From: Acanthamoeba castellanii str. Neff
Taxonomy: Eukaryota > Discosea > Longamoebia > Acanthamoebidae
Assembly: GCF_000313135.1 (NCBI RefSeq)
Contig: NW_004457654.1
Location: 1,068,730-1,132,729, forward strand
DNA length: 64,000 nt
Direction of reading: 5' to 3'
Each line of letters begins with the position of its first letter. Position 1 is the first letter of the stretch. Made by a program: the position numbers and the translations under genes. Shown in pieces: positions 41,134 through 51,826 of this stretch. The notes under the pieces are model-generated. The model saw only the letters and a list, made by a program, of their open reading frames with translations, was not told the DNA's origin and made no database searches.

Positions 41134-42599
41134 ATGGCACAGCGTGAGCCGGCTGAGTGGGAGGTGCCGCTGGGTCTGGGCGAAGAAGACCGGCAGCAGC
41201 TTCGCCGTATTATAGGCGCGTTTCCCAAACTGACGTTTGCCGCTGGCTATGGCTCCGGGGTCGTGCCACAAGCCGACGCCACCAAGCTCACCAAGGTAGA
41301 TTATTTGTCTTCGCCCTCTTTTTTGCTCTTTGCCCTCACCCTTCACGCTCACTACATCATGCACAGAAGCCGATGAAGGACTTCATCTTTGCAGTGGAAG
41401 ACTCGCGGCGGTGGCATGAGGCCAATATCGCAACCAACGGCGGACACTACTCAGGCGTGGCCTGGCTCGGTAGCAGCGTCGTGGCGCGGCTGCAAGAGGA
41501 CGTTGGTGCGTCCATCTACTACAACACACATGTTCAGCTGCTCGACGAGGTACGAAACACTCCCAAGTTTTACTGGACGTCAATGGAGAGTTGACTCACT
41601 TTGCTTGAGCGTGCTGCACCATCAGACAATCAAGTACGGCGTGATCAGCAGCAAGCACCTCATATCCGATCTAGTCAACTGGGACACGCTCTATGTGAGC
41701 GGACGGATGCAAAAGCCGGTACCAGCGCAATCAACTCGGATCGAATCTCTGCGGAGGAACCCTGATCATCTCGCTCTCCAGTTCGTCGTGGTTCAGGGAA
41801 GCGACGAGATCATGAGTGCCAACCAAGCCAACCTAGAGAGTGCATTGAGCTCGGCTCTTCTGCTCGCGCCAGCACAGTTGCCACAGCGCCAACTATGGGA
41901 AACGATCGCCGGCCTATCTTATACAGGTGCGCCAACAAGAGCACTGCGCTCCTGGACCTTCTCTCTGTGGGTTCGCTCTGTTCTTCCACCTTCACGCGAT
42001 CGTTACCACAGGGGACTTCCGGATGCAGTTCGGGGAGAATCCCAACAAGGTGAAGAACATCGTGACGGACAAGAACGCCGAGGCATTCCGCCTCATGTAC
42101 CGCCACAGCTGTGACAAGTTGCAGCACCTACTTCGATTGGAAGATGACACGGTGGTCCAGGTACCGTGTGGTGTCGAATATATACGCGCTGTGTGCGGCG
42201 TGTGCTTACACTTACTAATCAATTGTGGCGCATCACAGGATACCAGCCGTGCCGCGCGCCAGGACCTACTGCTGCGATTGCCGGCCAGGCTCAAGGCCAA
42301 CGTGGAGCGCCAGACGGGGCAGTCCCTGGTAGATCTCAGCGGTGCCCCCGTGCAGACGATCGCCAGTGCCGTGGCCAGCGGCATCTCCACGCTCGTCAAG
42401 TCATCCTCGCGCTCCCAAAGCTTGAAAGGTGCCTTTGGCTGGCCCGTCCTTCAGCTCACGTGGGTCAGTCTACTCACAGATCACCGTGTCATGTGTTGGC
42501 GTGGTGCATCAATCGGCAGGCATACTTACAGCTGGTCTGGTCAAAACGATCGTCTACAGCGCCAACAAGATCGCCAAGATGCGAAACGCAACCAAGTAG
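41134..42599 (+). CDS. TAMM41: Mitochondrial CDP-diacylglycerol synthase TAM41
   Basis: TAM41 makes CDP-diacylglycerol from phosphatidate and CTP at the matrix side of the inner mitochondrial membrane, the first committed step to cardiolipin. Seven exons (41134-41295, 41367-41549, 41626-41718, 41782-41926, 42012-42160, 42239-42428, 42520-42599) splice to 333 residues. Motifs in order: AAGYGSGVVPQ (nucleotidyltransferase G-S-G-V), MKDFIFAVEDSRRWHEANI, HYSGVAWLG, IKYGVIS, LYVSGRMQKP, ETIAGLSYTGDFRM, VKNIV, and SLKGILTAGL. The length fits the family (about 320-340). The 63-base intron 41719-41781 is a multiple of three and could be retained without a stop, but removing it gives better family alignment. 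No strong mitochondrial presequence is obvious at the start. A small zinc-site gene begins 118 bases after the TAG. Confidence 0.96.
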
Positions 42600-42716
42600 A
42601 CCTTGGGGGCACATTCCACGCATACCAGACATTGTTGTTCCCCAGACCATTGGGGCAACGCACAAAACACAAAACAAGAGAGACACAAGCAAAGCACAAC
42701 ACCCCACACTCACGCC

Positions 42717-43299
42717 ATGCAGAGGTGAGCGTCCAGGTTATTCCTCTGCAAGTGCACATTGAGGGTGGGTCTCTTACAACTTGTTCTCTGCAGGTGCTCC
42801 TTTTGTAACAATTCCATCCTCGACTATGAGCAGCCCGTGAAGGAGAACAACAGAATCTACCACCCCAAGTGCTACAACCAGTCCGTTGGTACCCCCCCCT
42901 CGCTTCTCCCTCCTTTGCTCCATTTTTATTTTTATTTTTATTTTTATTTTTATTTTTATTTTTCGCGTAGTGCAGCTCTGGCGTTGCTGACCTGATGGTG
43001 GCTGAACCAGGTTCAAGGCAGACTATTGACAAGACCAAAGAACTGAAGCAGAAGTTGGCTGAAGACTATGAGAACCAACCCAAGGTCATCGGCGCACTCA
43101 CCCTCGACGAGGGCCGCGGCTTCGTCATCGATCCCGTCACGGTACTGGCGCTGCCGTGTTGTGTGCCCACCCGTCCCCAACATGATCTGATGGCTCTACG
43201 TGTGCACAGGGCCAAAGAAAGCCAGCCAACCGTCCTGGAGATCAGCTCGGCCACAGCCCAGCGGGCGTGAAGACTCAGCCCGGCCTCCAGCGCCCTTAA
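42717..43299 (+). CDS. Small protein with a half-LIM-like zinc site
   Basis: Splicing an 8-base first coding exon (42717-42724) to 42794-42888, 43011-43141 and 43210-43299 keeps one frame and gives 107 residues. The protein begins MQRCSFCNNSILDYEQPVKE and continues to YHPKCYNQ, so C-X2-C-X18-H-X2-C, exactly the first zinc module of a LIM domain; the second module is missing. The rest is a charged helix (TKELKQKLAEDYENQPK) and a Pro/Gly/Arg tail ending before TAA 43297-43299. The acceptor at 43010 is needed for frame; the earlier AGs at 42970 and 42975 lead to stops. The tiny first exon makes the model tentative, and it might be an alternative 3' end of TAM41. Function is unknown. Confidence 0.5.
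42922..42963. repeat. (TTTTTA)n tract in intron
   Basis: About seven TTTTTA units occupy the middle of the second intron of the small zinc-site gene and act in effect as a long polypyrimidine-like tract. Confidence 0.85.
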
Positions 43300-43560
43300 T
43301 GTGCCAGCCGGCACCCTGCCCACCACCAGCGTGCGCCTTCACACACTGAACATACATCGATAAACACACCACACCCGCGCCCTAGTCGTTGGAGCAGGAC
43401 ATAATCATTATTTATGATTTTTCAGTTTTATTTTATTCTCATTTGTGACATTCCTCAGTCCGCAACGGCTAGTTTTTGGCAGAGGCGTGGCACGACAGCT
43501 TTGAGCATTCGCACTGTAGAGAGATCAAGCAAGATCGAGCAAGATCGGAGGTAGGAGAGA

Positions 43561-45700
43561 ATGAGCAAAGATCCAGAAGGGCAGCCGGCCGACGATTGCG
43601 CATCGCGGCTGCATGCCTCCGGATCTATGGACCTGCACAAGGAGCTCCTGCACCGGCTGCACTCGATGGAGAGCGAACTGGGGCAGCTGAGAAGCCTCTT
43701 GCTCCGCGCCCAACCGTCGATCTCAACCATCTCTCCCACGCAGCTCGAAACCTGCTCAAATCCCAAAAGGAAAATCGCCAGCCTTGAGCAAGGAGGGATG
43801 ATGGGCACAAGCGACGTTGATCCGAAGAGGAAGAAGGTCAAGCCAAATCTTCCCTTGGATGCGGCAGACGAAGATGGCCTTGCCATCCTCCCGCCCGAGA
43901 TTTGGACCCACATCCTGAGCTACGTCGCGCTGTATGGACGGCACAGCTCGGCATCGGCGCTACACCAGCAGAGGGCGGGCGGCGAGTCGCAAGAGAGCGG
44001 AGATGGCGACGAGCAAGACAGTGCCGAACACCAAGATGGCGACCACCACCAGCAGCAGCAGCAAGGGGAAAACAAAGCGCGGCACATGCAGGGACACGAA
44101 GAGGATGCGGGAGAATCGGGCGCGAGTAGTACGATGCGGGCGAACGGCAACGCCTTCTCGGGTCCTTTGGGCATCGCCACCCTCGTGTGCCGCCTGTGGC
44201 GTAAGGTAACTCCCTAGACGCACGCACACGCACCACCGCACAACGCGCTGACTGATCGTACGATTTGGTGGATGGTCAGATCGGCTTGGCGCAGGTGACG
44301 AAGTGCCGTGTGGACGCGCGGAAGCACAAACAGCACCTACGACAGTGCCTGCCCTTCCTCGCCGCCAACTGCGCCAATCTGCGAATGCTCAACCTCAGCA
44401 ACTGCCGGTGGGTCCCTCTTCTCTCTTTCTCTCCCCTATGGACTCAAGCGAGGCGCAAGGGGGTCTTGGCTCACTTGCTGTACCCTCTCGGCGGGCTCGT
44501 CGTGCAGGATCGTCGACTCGATGCTGCACCACTTGCCCAGCGGCCTCACACACCTCGACCTCTCCTCGACACAGATTACGGGTACACAACCCGCATCCGC
44601 ACAACGCCTTTGGTGGCGCTCAAAGCGTTTGCTTTTCTTTTCTCGCTTCATCAGACGCGTGCATCGAGTATCTGCCCCTGTCGCTCCGATACCTCTACCT
44701 GAGCGACAACAGCATCACCAACGCGGTGCGTGTTCGTGTCATGCACAGTGCGTGCGTGTCGATCAAGTACTCACATACTCGACAGGGAGTTGATGATATT
44801 CCACCACACGTTGACACGCTCGCCTTGGACTACACTCTAATCAGTGTCGACAAGGAAGCCGCAGTGCTGGAACAGTTCACCTCACTTCGCTCCCTCTCGC
44901 TGTCCGCCTCCGAGTACATTCCTCTCCACAATCGCCCTGACGCTGTTGTGACTAAGACGAATTTTATCTTTTCAGGGGAGTGACGGACAAGGGAGTGAGC
45001 GTGCTTCCCAGCCAGCTCGAGAAGCTGATCCTGTCCTCATCGGGCACGCTGGACGACTACCACCAATTCGGCGATGACGCCTTCTATCGATTCGGCACCC
45101 GCTACCCTCGTCTCACAGGCCTACGTCTCGACGACGTCGACATCAGCGGCGCAGGTTCGCTCTCATCACTGCATTCGCCACACGTCGCGCTCCCATAGAG
45201 CTCTCGCCTACGTAGGTCTCACGCCCATTTCGATTGTTGTCAGGCATGCGAGAGCTGCAGCAATGCACCAGTCTCAAGCAGCTTCAGCTGGCCTACTGCT
45301 CCTACATCACCGACAACGACCTCGCCTTACTTCCTCCCAACCTTTCCTCGCTCGAGTTGCACCACCTACGACACGTGGAAGGTGATGGCCTCAAGCACCT
45401 CCCTGGTTCCATCGAACAGTACGCACCGCACACACCACACACCGCACGCACCGCACGCACACACACACTCGCCTCTTTGTTGAAGACGAGCGTACCGATA
45501 ACGAAGGTGATGTGTGCAGTCTGTGCCTCCACCGGATGCAGCATCTGTCGGTGGAGACAATCGCGGGGAACCTGCCCAAGCAGCTCAAGGTGCTCGTGCT
45601 CGAAGCCGCACCCAGCGGGTGGGTGGACGCCCTGCGCAAGTTGATTCCCGCCCACATCGCGCTCTCCGCTTCCGCCGCCGAATCGTCAGCGAGGTGGTAA
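43561..45700 (+). CDS. F-box and leucine-rich-repeat protein
   Basis: This is likely a substrate receptor of an SCF ubiquitin ligase. The ATG is 43561 and the stop TAA is 45698-45700, with about eight exons. The N-terminus has a heptad-rich helix (LLHRLHSMESELGQLRSLLL), then a basic KRKKVK cluster. The F-box starts LAILPPEIWTHILSYVALYG and resumes after a Gln/Glu/His-rich insert of about 75 residues with LGIATLVCRLWRKIGL. Leucine-rich repeats follow: LRMLNLSNCR, LTHLDLSSTQIT, LRYLYLSDNSIT, LEKLILSSSG, LTGLRLDDVDISG, LKQLQLAYCSYIT, and LSSLELHHL. The repeats resemble the Cys-containing, FBXL-type class (AYCSYITDNDLALL). An insertion between F-box helices is unusual and may be a Neff-type low-complexity expansion. 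The substrate is unknown. Confidence 0.83.
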
Positions 45701-45788
45701 GGCGCCTTGATGACGACTACGACGAAGACGCGAGAAAAACACGCCCACTCGAGCGCAGAGATGCATGTGTAAATATTTTCTCTTTACA

Positions 45789-46905
45789 TTAGACGAGGTC
45801 CATGCGCGCTACCATCTCCGCAACGCTCTCGAACGTCCGCGGCAGCACGTACATCTGGCGATTGCTCATGATGTACTCCACCACCTCGCGTTTTGAACCG
45901 ATCGTTTCGTTAGTGCGGCGTGTGTCGTGTCGTGTGTGTGTCGTGTCGTGCGTGTGATCTGCATGCGTGAGTACCTCGGCTTCGGGCTTCTTTTTCTTCT
46001 TCAATTGAACGGCCACTTCGTTCTTGAAGGACCCGAACTCCGGCACGCGTATCTCCGTTCGCGGATCGAACGGCGTCAGGAACCACGTCGCGAAGCTCAC
46101 TGCACCCCTCATGACCTCGATCAGCCATGTGCGTGGGCGGTGCCCAGTTCGTGGTGTCGTGCGTGTCGTGTCGTGTCGTGCGTACCTGTCTGTGCAAACT
46201 TGAAGTTGCATCGCATCGTACTGGGGGGAAGAGTCAGCCACTTACGATGACAATGATGGTGGTGGAGTGTGTGTGTGTGTGGTACGTACGAGTATTCTTC
46301 GGGCAGGAGGTGGTCTCGCCCGCCGAGGTGGATGGCCGCCACGCGATGATGGCCGTCCCACACGTACAGCCTCTCCTGACGAGCCAACGAAGTCAGTCCA
46401 CATACACGACACAGCACATACAACGCACACGACACATACAACGCACACGCACACGACGTACATCGGGAAGGAGGGCGAGGATGATCGGAGCGCAGGCTGC
46501 GCGCAGTTGAGCTTGCGTGCGTCGGTCGTGTCCTCCACCAGCCGGCCGGTGCTGCTGCTTCGCCTTCGCCTTCTTCTTGCCGCCCTTGGTGGCCTCCAGC
46601 TTGGCCTCTAGGGTGTTGTCGGCCTCCGCCACGGCCTCCGCTTCGGTAGATGGAGACTGGGCGTGGAGGAGCATGGCCTCGGGCGAGAACACCCCACCCC
46701 CGCGGACGAACCCTGCCATCAGCCCCACCGCCCTCCCATCTACGCTGCACCCCATTCATGCAATGATCGATTATTGTAAAAGAGATGTGAAGTGGATGAG
46801 CGCACCTCGGGGAGCCGCCTGCGTGACGATGAGCGGGGCGAGAGGCTGGGGCGACGTGGCCTTGGCCGGCTTGACAGAGAAGGGCCTGGCTTCCTCGTCG
46901 TCCAT
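45789..46905 (-). CDS. ParB-like fold protein with DGHHR motif
   Basis: This is a small multi-exon protein (start ATG 46903-46905, stop TAA 45789-45791, about 250 residues). The first exon joins the second using the AG at 46743-46744 (complement), since the upstream AG gives a stop. Recognisable parts: VGLMAGFVRGGGVFSPEAML, a Lys/Ala-rich linker (KKKAKAKQQ), a helix ending APIILALLPD, then RLYVWDGHHRVAAIHLGG. The pattern hydrophobic-strand then DGHHRxAA is the hallmark of ParB/Srx-like proteins, where the residues bind nucleotide; sulfiredoxin has GGCHR at this place, and this protein lacks that Cys. Later exons give TMRCNFKFAQTVSFATWFLT and VPEFGSFKNEVAVQL. It is probably not a sulfiredoxin. 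The nearest bacterial relatives would be small ParB-like proteins; enzymatic role unknown. Confidence 0.72.
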
Positions 46906-47012
46906 CTGCTATTTTTTGTTCTTTATTTGAATATAATTAACCGCTTCTGCTATAAAAACAAATTAACTTCAAAACTGCAAACTGCAAAATAATAAATGCG
47001 CAACGGCTCACG
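46906..47012. promoter_or_regulatory. 107-bp divergent promoter, ParB-like and NRK genes
   Basis: Only 107 bases separate the two divergent start codons. The stretch is A+T rich (two AAAACTGCAAA-like motifs about 46972-46987) against G/C-rich flanks, as expected for a shared nucleosome-free promoter. No TATA box is clear. Confidence 0.55.
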
Positions 47013-48371
47013 ATGGAGGCACCGCTGCCACGGATGGAAGACAAGACGGGGAAAGAGGCGGCGGTGGCAGAGCTGGTGCTGCACGACGAGGAGGTGGAGG
47101 AGGAGGTGGACGAGTGTCGTTGCGTGCGTCCGCTGGTCGTCGGCATTGCTGGGGCGTCGCGAAGCGGGAAGACCACCCTCGCCCTGGGCCTGCTGGGCGC
47201 ACTCGGTGGCCCCACGCCTGCCCCCAACTCAACCACTTCCCTCTTCGAGTCCTTCGACCCACGCACCATCGTGCACCTCGACCGCTACTTCAAATCGGTA
47301 ATGCCTCCATCAATTCTTCTTACGAGCTTTTATTAGTCTACTTTACTATTATTATTTGCAATCTTAGTTATTTTATACGATATTATTTCCCTTTTTTCAT
47401 TTATTGTGCGATATATATTTATTTATTAAAAAATGAAATGAACTCAGCCCAGGGAGATGGAGAAGAAGCGCGTGGGCGGGCGCACGGTTGCGAATTGGGA
47501 GCTGGCGAGCTCGCTGCGGTGGGACGAGTTCGTGGCCGCGCTGCGAAGGCAGATCGAGCGCAAGACCCTGGTGTGCGCGCGGTGTGCCCGATTAGCCGAA
47601 TCGCAGCAACTGCAGACCGCGACCACTGCGTCGCCATCATCGCCGCGGACGCCCAGGTCCCGAGGCAACAGCGTCGGCGGCGGGTCGGCGCCCTCTTCAC
47701 CGCGTACGCCTCGAGCCACCACCACATCATCACCACCCTCCACACCACCATCCTCTCCAGTCACGCCGCGATTCAGAGCCGCCAGTGCGGCAGCGCCTGA
47801 AGTTGCCTCTGCCGGATCAAGTACGCGTGCGTCGTGTCGTGGTTGTGTCGTGTGTCGTGTGTGCGTGCGTCGTGTTCGTTGTGTCGCTCACGATGACTAT
47901 TCTCTGCTCTTAGAGCCCAAGCGTAAACTCATCATTGTCGAAGGGTTTCTGCTGTTCACCGACAAGGAGGTGGTATCGCTCATCGACAAGCACATCTTCA
48001 TCACCGTCAACCGAAGCACCTCTCGCCAACGAAGGTACGCCAAGCCCAACTTTTCTCCCTCTTCTTCAATTCAAGGCGGTTGCTGACGTCAGCGCGCGCC
48101 GCCATGGTGCGATGACAGGACCGAGACCATGGGCACGCCGGGGTGGTATTTTGATCGCGTGATCTGGCCCTGCTACCTCAAGCACAACCGCGCCGTGCTG
48201 GAGATGCCCCAGCAGCTGCTCGTGGTCGACGGCCACACGGAGAAGCACGAGGTGGTGCGTGCGGCGGTGGACTTTATCGAGGGCCGGCCAGTTGACGATG
48301 CCCTCCAGCGAGCCCACCTCAGCCGCGTGCTGCACGAAGCCCTGCCGCCTGCCCTCCTCGGCTGGTTTTGA
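47013..48371 (+). CDS. Nicotinamide riboside kinase-like P-loop kinase
   Basis: NRK phosphorylates nicotinamide riboside to NMN in the NAD salvage route. Four exons encode about 340 residues, ending at TGA 48369-48371. After an acidic N-terminal extension come VVGIAGASRSGKTTLALGLL (Walker A, G-X4-GKT), IVHLDRYFKS (catalytic/substrate Asp region as in DDFFK), VANWELASSLRWDEFVAALR, KLIIVEGFLLFTDKE (as in NRK1 IIEGFLLF), SRQRR (lid arginines) and GTPGWYFDRVIWPCYLKH (as in PGYFDGHVWP). The YFD-W-P-YLK signature separates NRK from uridine kinase. Between the second helix and the EGF strand is an extra segment of about 75 residues with CARCARL and repeated SSPRTPR units, absent from human NRK1/2 (199-230 residues). 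It is probably disordered and phosphorylated. Confidence 0.9.
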
Positions 48372-48470
48372 TGGTCAGGACCGCACCGCCTTCTTCTCCT
48401 TCATGTATTTATTTGTGATTTAAATAAGCTAATTTATTATTGAAATACCGACAAAGAAAGAGCAAAAGAG

Positions 48471-49016
48471 ATGTTGCGACGATCGGCAAGAGCGAGCAGC
48501 CAGGGGCTTGTGGCTGCGCGTGGTGGTGGTTCGACTGCCCGCACTGCGGCACTTATTCGTCCTCATTTTGTGCGGGGCACTTCCTCCTCCGCTGCCGGCA
48601 AGAAGACATGGCGCACGTGCGCTCCTCCCCCCTCCCCCTGCTGCTCATCCTTTAATCCACTACTCGCATTTATTTGATTTAATTTCATTCGATGTGTTGA
48701 GTAGTATGTATGAATCATTAATCATTCCAATGCTTCTACTTGCTGCAGATTCGAGTACCAGAGCCAACTGCCGTCGCTGCCGGTGCCGGCCTTGGAGGCG
48801 ACGGTGGCCAAGTACGTCGAGAACGCGCGCCTGTTCCTGTCGCCCCAGGAGCTTGAGCGGACGAGGCAGGAGGCCGAGCGGTTCCTGCAGGGTCCCGGCC
48901 CGGTCCTTCAGCAGAAGCTGCTCGAGCGGGCCGACCTCAAGAAGAAGGAGAACAAGAGCTGGCTCATCGATTGGTGGAACAGGTGCGCGCGTGTGCGTGT
49001 TGTGTGTGCGCGCGCG

Positions 49017-49047
<31 letters not shown>

Positions 49048-50408
49048 CGTGGTCGACCTGGCTCAACTCACCGTGTGTGTCGTGTGTAGCTGGGCCTACA
49101 TGGACTACAAGGACTCGGTGGTGATCAACGTGAGCTACGCGTTCAACTTCGTCGAGCCCCGCCTGGGCCGCGTCTCGCAAACCCGCAGGGCCGCCCAGCT
49201 CATTCACGGCGCCGTCCTCTTCGAGCAACAGCTTCACAAGTACACACCTCCCCTCGTGTGCGTGTGTGCGTGTGTGCGTGCGTGTGTGCGTGCGCGCGCG
49301 CGCGTGTGTGTGTGCGTGCGTTGGCTGACCATGAGAATGTAGTGACACGCTGCAGCCGGACATGGGCAAAGATGGTCCGATGTGCATGAACATGTACCAG
49401 CTCATGTTCAACACCACCCGCATCCCGAGTGCCAAGACCGACCACTGGGCCACCTACCACGACGACCCGGAGGCCAGGCGCAAGGTGCTCGTGGCGCACA
49501 AGAACCGCTTCTTCATCGTCGACGTGTACGACCAGTCCAACCAGCTGCTCTCCGTCCCCGAGCTCGAAATGTACGACACACGACACACGACACACACCGC
49601 CCATGCATTACATAACCGCACGCGCGCGCATGTGGTACATGCAGGCAGCTGGAGAAGGTCAAGTCACTGGGGAGCACCAAGGAGGAGTGGGCCGTCGGCG
49701 TGCTCACCAGCGACAACCGCGTCCAGTGGGCCGAGGCGCGCGACCTCCTGCTTCGCGGTACACCTGACTACTGCCGCACTCGCGCGCTGCTCCCGCTCCC
49801 GCTCCCGCTCACACCTCGACTTTTTCTTGTCGACAGACCAGCAGAACAGGGCGAGTCTGCAGCAGATCGAGAAGACCCTCTTCGGCGTGTGCCTGGATGA
49901 GGGCGCCAAGTCTGGCCTCGAGGTACGCGATGCGTTATCGACGTCGGTCGCACTGGCCCAGTGTAATAGGCCAACGCCGTATTCACGTCATCGCCGCTCT
50001 ATTTTTCCTGTAGCTTGAGCGCAACTTCTGGCACGCCGATGGCAAGAACCGGTTCTTCGACAAGTCGTTCCAGTTCATCGTCATGGAGGACGGCCTGGCC
50101 GGGCTCAACGGCGAACACTCCGGCGTCGACGGCTCGCCTGCCTGGCGCATGACCAACTTCGTTCTCGACTGGTTCGCGTTTCCCTCCGACTATTCCACTT
50201 CCAAGCGCATTCCAAGCGCATTCCTGACGCGAGCTGCGGCGGTCGACACAGGGAGGAAGAGTTCCAGCGGAACCCCGAGCATGCGGCCAACAAGAACCGC
50301 AACTCGGCCGCCCTTTCCCCCGTCGAGGCGTCCTTCAACATCACTGACGACGTCAAGCCCTATATCACCAATGCTGAGGTCTGCAACAAACACACACACA
50401 CACCACAC

Positions 50409-50462
<54 letters not shown>

Positions 50463-50841
50463 CACGATGTGAAGCTGACAGAAAAGGGACTACAGAAACG
50501 GTTGGCGAAGGCTGCGAGCGAGGTGGACCTGCAGGTGAAGTACTTTAACAAGTTCGGCAAGGACGCGATCAAGTCGTGGAAGATCAGCCCCGACGCCTTC
50601 TGCCAGATGGCCATGCAGCTCGCCGTCCACTCCCTCACCGGCGAGATCTACCCCACCTACGAGTCTGGGCAGACCAGGTGATCGCACACGCCGCACACGC
50701 CGCACACACCGCACCGCACACGCCCTAACACCTCTTCTCGGTCTACAGGAAGTTCTTGTGGGGAAGGACGGAAACCGTGCGTTCGGTGTCCGCTGAGTCT
50801 GTCGAGTTCGTGAAGTCCATGAAGAGGACGGATCTCAAGGT

Positions 50842-50873
<32 letters not shown>

Positions 50874-51606
50874 TGTCGTGCGTCGTGTGCTCGCACTAAT
50901 GCCTCGATTTCGTGGACACATTAGGACTCCGACAAGCTGGAGCTGTTGCGCAAGGCCTGCAACCGACACACGCAGACCAACCAGGACGCCTGCGATGGCC
51001 TCGGTAAATTTGACTGTTTTGCACACTTGATATTGGGGGAGACTGACTGGGGTGCGTGGTGTATGCGGTGTGCGTGTGTCGTGCGGTGGCGTCCACACAG
51101 GAATCGATCGGCACCTCCTGGGTCTGCGCCTGATCGCCGCCGAGCAGGGCGTGGAGGAACCCGGGCTCTACAAGGACCCGGCCTACTCGCGCATCTCCAC
51201 CTGGCGTCTCTCCACCTCCCAGCTCACCTCGCCCCACTTCCAGGTCTGCCTCACCTCCTCGCCACCAGGTGGTATTTAGTTGTCACAACTAAATACCGCA
51301 CACGCACCACCGCACGACACACGCACCACCGCACACGCACACATGGCAGGTCGTGTTTGGACCCGTGGCTGAGGATGGCATCGGATGTTGCTACGGCATC
51401 CTCGACAATGGCCTGCACTTCAAGGGTAACCGAACCTCTCCCTCCTTGTAAAAAGCCTGCCTGACATTCTTTGTTGCGCAGCCTCGACGGCGCTCAAGTG
51501 CAAGACCAACGCGACGGCGTTCGTCAACGCGGTGGAGGACTCGCTCGTCCAAATGGCCAAGATATGCGCGACAGGCACCACCCACGCCAGCAAGGCCAAG
51601 CTCTAA
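48471..51606 (+). CDS. CRAT: Carnitine O-acetyltransferase, dual targeted
   Basis: This enzyme reversibly moves short acyl groups between CoA and carnitine. ATG 48471 opens MLRRSARASSQGLVAARGGG, an Arg/Ser/Ala-rich, acid-free presequence typical of mitochondrial import. The body spans at least twelve exons: FEYQSQLPSLPVPAL, WWN...WAYMDYKDSVVINVSYAF, GPMCMNMYQLMFNTTRIP, HWATYHDDPE, FFIVDVYDQ, the catalytic block EDGLAGLNGEHSGVDGSPAW, then KFGKDAIKSWKISPDAFCQM, ETVRSVSAESVEF and GIDRHLLGLRL. His in GEHSGVDG is the expected catalytic base (family N-x-EHS-x-x-D). The C-terminus SKAKL followed by TAA (51604-51606) is a peroxisomal PTS1 of the AKL type also used by animal and yeast enzymes. Alternative starts could choose between organelles. 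The call to CRAT rather than CPT or CROT rests on the AKL tail and absence of membrane spans. Confidence 0.95.
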
Positions 51607-51826
51607 ACCCGACCAACGTTGTTTTGGCCGAGATAACCAAACTTTGACAGGGAAAGCTTCCTCCAATCCGAAATCTAAAAGGACAAAAAAAGAACGAAAA
51701 AGTGAGGAAAGCAAGAACTGTAGTTTTTCTTTTGCATTTGCTTTTTCTTTTGTTCGAACATTTCTTTTCATCTCTTGATGCAGAGTTGAGCAGACAACAA
51801 TCAGCGACGCAAGAACGAAGCAGAAG

